Assembly (NCBI RefSeq): GCF_001427635.1
Contig: NZ_LMHA01000001.1
Coordinates: 1,267,501-1,331,500 of the forward strand
DNA length: 64,000 nucleotides
Source: Pseudoxanthomonas sp. Root65
GTDB taxonomy: Bacteria; Pseudomonadota; Gammaproteobacteria; Xanthomonadales; Xanthomonadaceae
Reading direction: 5' to 3'
A model generated the notes under the pieces. It searched no databases. It was not told the origin of the DNA and saw nothing but the letters and a program-made list of their open reading frames with translations. Every line of letters starts with the position of its first letter. The stretch's first letter is position 1. Made by a program: the position numbers and the translations under genes. Below are positions 60,153-64,000 of the stretch, one piece after another.

Positions 60153-61808
60153 TCATCTGGCAAGGTACCAAGTCGGCAGGGGGTGGCGGTGCAATCGCGC
60201 CGACAGAGCAGTAAGCACGCTCCAGGGCTGCGCATACCAACCTAGTTGTGTTGGGTCTGCTGCACCCTCTGGAATGCGTAGAGATGCCTGAAGCTCCGAA
60301 GAAGTATCTTCTCCTAACCCTGCAATCACCCTCGAGACGCTAATCGCATCTAGACCGCGGTTTGAGCCGGTAAAGGTCTCAATGCCAGAGGTGTGGTACC
60401 AGCGCTCAAGGGTAACTCCGGACAGGTGGGGCGTGAGACTTCGCAGAAGCGTCAATCCTGCTTCGTCTTGCATTACCGAAAAGATGGTCGCCAGCAAGGG
60501 CACGAGCGTCGTCGTCTTGAAGAAGTCGCGGTCACCCGCGTCGCGGGTGAAATGCACCGCCACGGCGTCTTCAAGCAAATCTGTATCGACCGGCAAGCGC
60601 TCATTCGTCGTCAAGGACCGCTTCAAGAGCTGCGTAACCCCCATTGCCAGATTCTGCACAGACTGGATAGCGCCTTCTTTCAACAGTGCCGTAAACACAA
60701 GACTCAGGTCGATGCCCTGACCGTCCAACAAGGGCCTTGCAACAATGCTATTGGCATTGATTACCTTCACGATGTCCTGATGCACCTGGCGCCGTCTATC
60801 TTCAGCCCCTTCGACGCGCTGGAGAAGCAGTAGCAGTGTCGCAAGCCGGCCCAGCTCATCGAAGACGAGATCCGCATAGAAAACTGGGTTGGGTCGGTGC
60901 CGTGCGATTGCTCGTGCGTTTCCTAGGGCTGGCAGTGTCTTGTCGAAATAGGTCGACAAGGTGTGAACGTGAAGTTCGATCGTTGCATTCAGACGTCGCA
61001 GAAACTCGGAATCACCCGTTAACCCAAGGCTGACCGATGCGGACCACATCCTTAGCGCAAGGTACTCGCCCGCCACGACAGCCGGCTTCAAGTTGTTCTC
61101 TGCGCCACCCCACACCACCAGCACACCATGGCCCATGGCCGCAGCTGCACAACGACGTAGGAATTTGCGGCGCGCTGGCGCTGGGCTATCGTCAGCCTCA
61201 TTCGCAGGCGCGGTCATGACCTTCTCAATGAAGTGTACGAAGCGCTGGATCGAAGCACTCGAGTCACTCAGCCCAGCCAGGGCCGCGCGGAGATCGGACT
61301 GTGCGTGCCCCAGAAGCAGTGACTCGTCGAAAACGTGCTTCTCAATCAGGGGCGTGAGCTGGTCAATACCCCAGAAGCCAAAGGTAAAGCCGGGACGGGC
61401 ATTGACCTCGTCCGCGAGTCCCGCGAATCCAGTTGCAGCCTCTTGCTTAACGACCCCACTTGAGACGACCACAACGTGCTTGGTCAGCGCTCGTTGAGCC
61501 TCTGTTAGGCGATTGCGCGCGAAGTCGGTGCACGCCTCACGCGCGGATGGCTCGATGGCCTGTTGGCCGGTGAAGAGATCTTCTCGACGGATGTCACCGA
61601 ACTTGATGATGAACAGGTACAGCTCTTCCCTACCTTCAGAATTTCGAAAGCTCGACAGAACGTCGACCCCTGCCTGCGGAACACCGGTCTGCGGACGACT
61701 TAGTACCGAATGACCCATCGCAGTTAGTAGCTCTGGTAGAAGAGCGTCTAGCTCGTTCCGCTCTCTCAGACTGCTTATGTAGTTCTGGAGGACGAGCTGC
61801 AGGCTCAT
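60153..61808 (-). CDS. Unknown large island protein with nuclease-like N-terminus
   Basis: 551 residues, partner of the upstream gene through an exact ATGA overlap (start 61808, GGAG 10 bases upstream). Residues 20-75 (DALLPELLTAMGHSVLSRPQ, then QAGVDVLSSF and LYLFIIKFGDI) look like the core of a PD-(D/E)xK nuclease of the Mrr-like type: a helix, Asp49, and a strand ending in Lys69. The residue two before the lysine is Ile rather than Glu or Gln, so activity is uncertain. A second alpha/beta segment (HVVVVSSGVVKQEAA, then FGFWGIDQLTPLIEKHVF) follows. The remaining 350 residues are helical with no motif I know. Possibly a defence effector. Confidence 0.55.
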   Translation of the reverse strand: MSLQLVLQNYISSLRERNELDALLPELLTAMGHSVLSRPQTGVPQAGVDVLSSFRNSEGREELYLFIIKFGDIRREDLFTGQQAIEPSAREACTDFARNRLTEAQRALTKHVVVVSSGVVKQEAATGFAGLADEVNARPGFTFGFWGIDQLTPLIEKHVFDESLLLGHAQSDLRAALAGLSDSSASIQRFVHFIEKVMTAPANEADDSPAPARRKFLRRCAAAAMGHGVLVVWGGAENNLKPAVVAGEYLALRMWSASVSLGLTGDSEFLRRLNATIELHVHTLSTYFDKTLPALGNARAIARHRPNPVFYADLVFDELGRLATLLLLLQRVEGAEDRRRQVHQDIVKVINANSIVARPLLDGQGIDLSLVFTALLKEGAIQSVQNLAMGVTQLLKRSLTTNERLPVDTDLLEDAVAVHFTRDAGDRDFFKTTTLVPLLATIFSVMQDEAGLTLLRSLTPHLSGVTLERWYHTSGIETFTGSNRGLDAISVSRVIAGLGEDTSSELQASLRIPEGAADPTQLGWYAQPWSVLTALSARLHRHPLPTWYLAR

Positions 61809-62710
61809 GGACTGGTACTCCGCCAAAGTTGGTTGCGCCGTACGAGTCCGAGTACGGGATCCGTAAGCTCAGAAAGCGGAAGCTCGACCCTAAGCTCGTG
61901 CGATGACATGGGCAAAGCCATCTCTTCCGTACCGAACTCGTTCCGGACTTCAATGACGGGTCGAGTAGCGTACTTGAGCCTCACTTCATGCAACAGTCCG
62001 CGAAATGCAGAGGATTCCTCTGCACGGCGATGGATTTCTCGGTGCTCACTTCGCTTGAGCGAAGAATGCAAGAGACGCATGTCCGCCGTCATCTCCAGTT
62101 CCCGAAGTCGCGGTAGGTCATCTAGGACCCGCTGCATGTCGCGCGCCTTACGAAGCGCCTCAGTTGAGACATCAAGGTCCAGGAAGCTCGATTCTTCGGC
62201 GGCCAGAAGCTCAACCGTGCTGACCAGCAACTGTTCCACGTGGTAGTTGAGCAGCTCAATCGCGCGATTGCGAACTTCAGTACTGTCGGGAAAGTCACGC
62301 GCCATGCTTAATGTCCATCCGAGCGACACCGAAGGTGCGGCTGTTAGCGCGCATAAGCGCCTTGCCGTTGTAATTGCATCGTCCTCCGGCACCCGGGTCA
62401 GGTCGTATGGCTGGGGAAAATGCTGATCGAGATGGGTGATGTTTGCATGGTTTAAGAGCGCCTTGCCCAGTCGGACATCAGCGTCGGTCGTCAGCCAGCG
62501 CGAAAGCGCGGTGGGGAACAGCAGGGGCGACTGCACGATGGCATGGAGGCTATTGTCGATATCGATGGTGCCGTACTGACCCGATTCGCCATTAGGCTCT
62601 GTTTCACGAGCGAGTTGGGACAGACGGGCAAGCAACAGAACGTCTCGGTCGTAGTCCCGGTCGTGAGCGGCCAACTGCAGGTAGATGTCTAATCCCTCGG
62701 CGTCTCGCAC
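61805..62710 (-). CDS. Unknown helical partner protein (301 aa)
   Basis: A 301-residue, mostly helical, acidic protein with no domain I recognise. The N-terminal 110 residues are repeat-like helices (LLARLSQLARETEPNG, LLFPTALSRWLTTDADVRLG). Residues 165-240 could be coiled coil (ELLAAEESSFLDLDVSTEAL, ALRKARDMQRVLDDLPRLRE), and the C-terminal segment is beta-like (PVIEVRNEFG). Start: GTG at 62710 with GGAGG and a 5-base spacer, better than the TTG at 62722. It overlaps the large gene by 4 bases, so the two products are made together. Confidence 0.55.
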   Translation of the reverse strand: MRDAEGLDIYLQLAAHDRDYDRDVLLLARLSQLARETEPNGESGQYGTIDIDNSLHAIVQSPLLFPTALSRWLTTDADVRLGKALLNHANITHLDQHFPQPYDLTRVPEDDAITTARRLCALTAAPSVSLGWTLSMARDFPDSTEVRNRAIELLNYHVEQLLVSTVELLAAEESSFLDLDVSTEALRKARDMQRVLDDLPRLRELEMTADMRLLHSSLKRSEHREIHRRAEESSAFRGLLHEVRLKYATRPVIEVRNEFGTEEMALPMSSHELRVELPLSELTDPVLGLVRRNQLWRSTSP

Positions 62711-62820
62711 AACGGCCTCCAAACTGTTAGCTGGAACAACAATCTAGGACACCCAGAGTTAGGCCGAGGTACGAAGCGGCTTTGGCTTGAATGAATTTTA
62801 GGCGCGTAGGCAGCGCATTC

Positions 62821-63234
62821 TCACGGCCATCCCCATGGCAAGTAGATCCGCTTGTCGGGGTCGACCTCTCTAGCTTGACGCTGCCAATCATCGTGCTGAG
62901 ACATGTAAGTTCTCGGGTCTATTGCCCCGGACATAACCGCCCTGTTGGCGCCAAGAATGGCGTCATACAAAGAGTTGACCGTATCGCCAGCCGACCGGTG
63001 GCCGAGTCCATAGAGGTCACTCGCGATTAGCGCCAAGGAGCTCAGATTGGCTGGTTCCTGCACCGTCATCTGCATGTCGTCGCCGATGTAGCTGATCGAC
63101 CTAACGATCCGAAGTGCTTCTCTGCGAAGCTCAGAGAACCTCGCATACTTGGTCACAATTAGGCTGGAATACAGCCCGCTGACGATGCCGATAGGCAGCG
63201 AAAGTATCAATGCAAATAGGGAGTCATTGGTCAT
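62821..63234 (-). CDS. Membrane-anchored protein (137 aa), unknown
   Basis: One N-terminal membrane segment (about residues 5-27, LFALILSLPIGIVSGLYSSL) followed by a soluble helical domain (KYARFSELRREALRIVRSIS, LIASDLYGLGHRSAGDTVNS, QHDDWQRQAREVDPDKRIYL). This one-helix-plus-small-domain layout is common among unknown proteins of accessory loci. It starts with ATG at 63234 and lies 57 bases downstream of the Ntn-hydrolase-like gene, same strand, so they may be co-transcribed. Confidence 0.5.
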   Translation of the reverse strand: MTNDSLFALILSLPIGIVSGLYSSLIVTKYARFSELRREALRIVRSISYIGDDMQMTVQEPANLSSLALIASDLYGLGHRSAGDTVNSLYDAILGANRAVMSGAIDPRTYMSQHDDWQRQAREVDPDKRIYLPWGWP

Positions 63235-63291
63235 GGGCGCAAACGCCTGAATTGAAACGCGCCGTGAAGCGTCGTCGGCTCGTATGAATTG

Positions 63292-64000
63292 TTAGACCGC
63301 ACTCGACCTCCCGAAGGTGTTGAAGGGGTCAATGTAGGAGATGCCCGAGATCAGATCGGATTGCGCGGACATGAAGTAGTCGCTGTTCATGTCAAGTGCG
63401 CCTCGCCAATGGTGAACGCCGTCCTTGAACTCGATGATTCCATACACGGTGAAATCGTTGTTGTGAAGCGTTCCGTACTGGATGTTTCCCCCAACCGATT
63501 CTATCGACTCATCATCGATCATGTCGCGAAGTACCGAGAGATAGTCTCTGTTCCGAACTAGGGCGGCCTTCGGATCCACGTGTGCTGCTCCAGATCCTAG
63601 GAACTCGTGATTTGACGAAACGAGCACCTCATCAAGCGAGTGCACATTGTTGCTGTTGGTCGAGAACTTGAACGCTCTCAGCAGGCTGGTGGATGGACAT
63701 TGACCACACACAATGAAGCTTGCGATTCCTTTAGGGCCTGCTGCGGTTTTGCAGATCTCAATGGAGATTAGTTTGTAAGCTTTGAAGATGAACTCGCATA
63801 TCCCCTTCAGACTCACGTCCGTGTAGCCTGGCGCATACTGAAGATCCTGCAGCACTGCGGCAACGGACTCTTTGATCATCAGCGAATTTACCGCGCTACC
63901 GGCAAAGCACATCCCGAGCCGCCCCTGGTAAGCCACATTCCTAGCTCTTGACGGATCCGGATGTGCCGGCTGAAGGATTCTGTAGGGAAGGGCTAGTACC
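63292..64000 (-). CDS. Ntn-hydrolase (proteasome-fold)-like protein, 5' end outside window
   Basis: Open from the right edge (codons in frame up to about 63999) to a TAA at 63292; about 236 residues are visible. The pattern VLALPYRILQPAHPDPSR, then GRLGMCFAGSAVNSLMIKES near the start, then SFIVCGQC and later FLGSGAAHV and VYGIIEFKDGVHHWRGA resembles the beta-sandwich core of HslV/proteasome-like Ntn hydrolases. The N-terminal nucleophile would lie beyond the window. A GTG at 63936 could serve as an internal start, but conserved-looking sequence continues upstream of it. Substrate and partners unknown. Confidence 0.5.
   Translation of the reverse strand, partial: VLALPYRILQPAHPDPSRARNVAYQGRLGMCFAGSAVNSLMIKESVAAVLQDLQYAPGYTDVSLKGICEFIFKAYKLISIEICKTAAGPKGIASFIVCGQCPSTSLLRAFKFSTNSNNVHSLDEVLVSSNHEFLGSGAAHVDPKAALVRNRDYLSVLRDMIDDESIESVGGNIQYGTLHNNDFTVYGIIEFKDGVHHWRGALDMNSDYFMSAQSDLISGISYIDPFNTFGRSSAV

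Noticed and set aside
1..64000. CRISPR arrays, tRNA or rRNA genes
   Set aside because: No regular direct repeats with spacers, no CCA-ended cloverleaf candidate and no rRNA-like stretch were found by eye on either strand; a computational tRNA scan was not possible.

Overview
The window is very GC-rich backbone DNA of a Xanthomonadaceae-type gammaproteobacterium. Pseudoxanthomonas, Stenotrophomonas, Lysobacter and relatives are all possible, and Pseudoxanthomonas is my best guess, by inference only. Pointers to this group are a FabV-type enoyl reductase, a TonB-dependent receptor with a DTVQVTA box, the recCBD and mlaFEDCBA-vacJ operons, an AcnD/PrpF pair, phhA divergent from an Lrp gene, and several short palindromic repeat families scattered in 3' intergenic gaps. 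No rRNA, tRNA or CRISPR array was seen.

Bases 1-14.8 kb hold small accessory and housekeeping genes: a DUF1905 gene cut by the window edge, an isochorismatase-like remnant, a ferritin-like protein, a YetF-type membrane protein, a cupin, a YgjP-type metalloprotease, a DUF2058 protein, a methyltransferase and secreted hydrolases. A GMC oxidoreductase, an alpha/beta hydrolase, an SDR and an NTF2-like protein lie beside a divergent LysR regulator. Next come an L,D-transpeptidase next to an Lpp-like lipoprotein, a transglutaminase and several small unknowns.

Bases 15-23.9 kb are the recC-recB-recD operon (RecBCD nuclease/helicase), joined by 4-base overlaps. Bases 24.1-28.4 kb are the complete mla phospholipid-transport operon ending in vacJ/mlaA. 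A composite palindromic repeat splits mlaF from mlaE, and a half copy of the same repeat is built into the recD reading frame.

Bases 28.5-44.5 kb carry rmuC, a SUFU-domain gene, an APC permease, fabV, rlmI with a DUF1080 lipoprotein, and a terC/alx gene behind a clear yybP-ykoY (manganese) riboswitch with a near-consensus promoter. They continue with a rhomboid protease, a TonB receptor, a patatin lipoprotein, an HD protein, an ABM protein, and an lrp/phhA divergent pair with a perfect palindrome between them. Bases 44.6-55.3 kb hold azurin, acnD, an SRPBCC gene, a lower-GC 2H phosphoesterase, prpF, a two-component system, a DUF4010 membrane protein, fbp and a 2OG-Fe(II) oxygenase.

At about 56.15 kb the backbone stops inside a PA0069-type radical SAM gene, which has lost its N-terminal half including the first cluster cysteine. 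From there to the right edge the DNA is less GC-rich and holds mostly unrecognised genes. They are an RNase D-like exonuclease, an XRE regulator, three or four unknowns, a BPSL0761-type and an SseB-like protein, a translationally coupled two-gene cassette whose larger product has a nuclease-like N-terminus, a membrane-anchored protein, and an Ntn-hydrolase (proteasome-fold)-like protein running off the edge. This looks like a genomic island. It is the best place in the window for an undescribed, possibly defensive, system, but no integrase or far boundary is visible.
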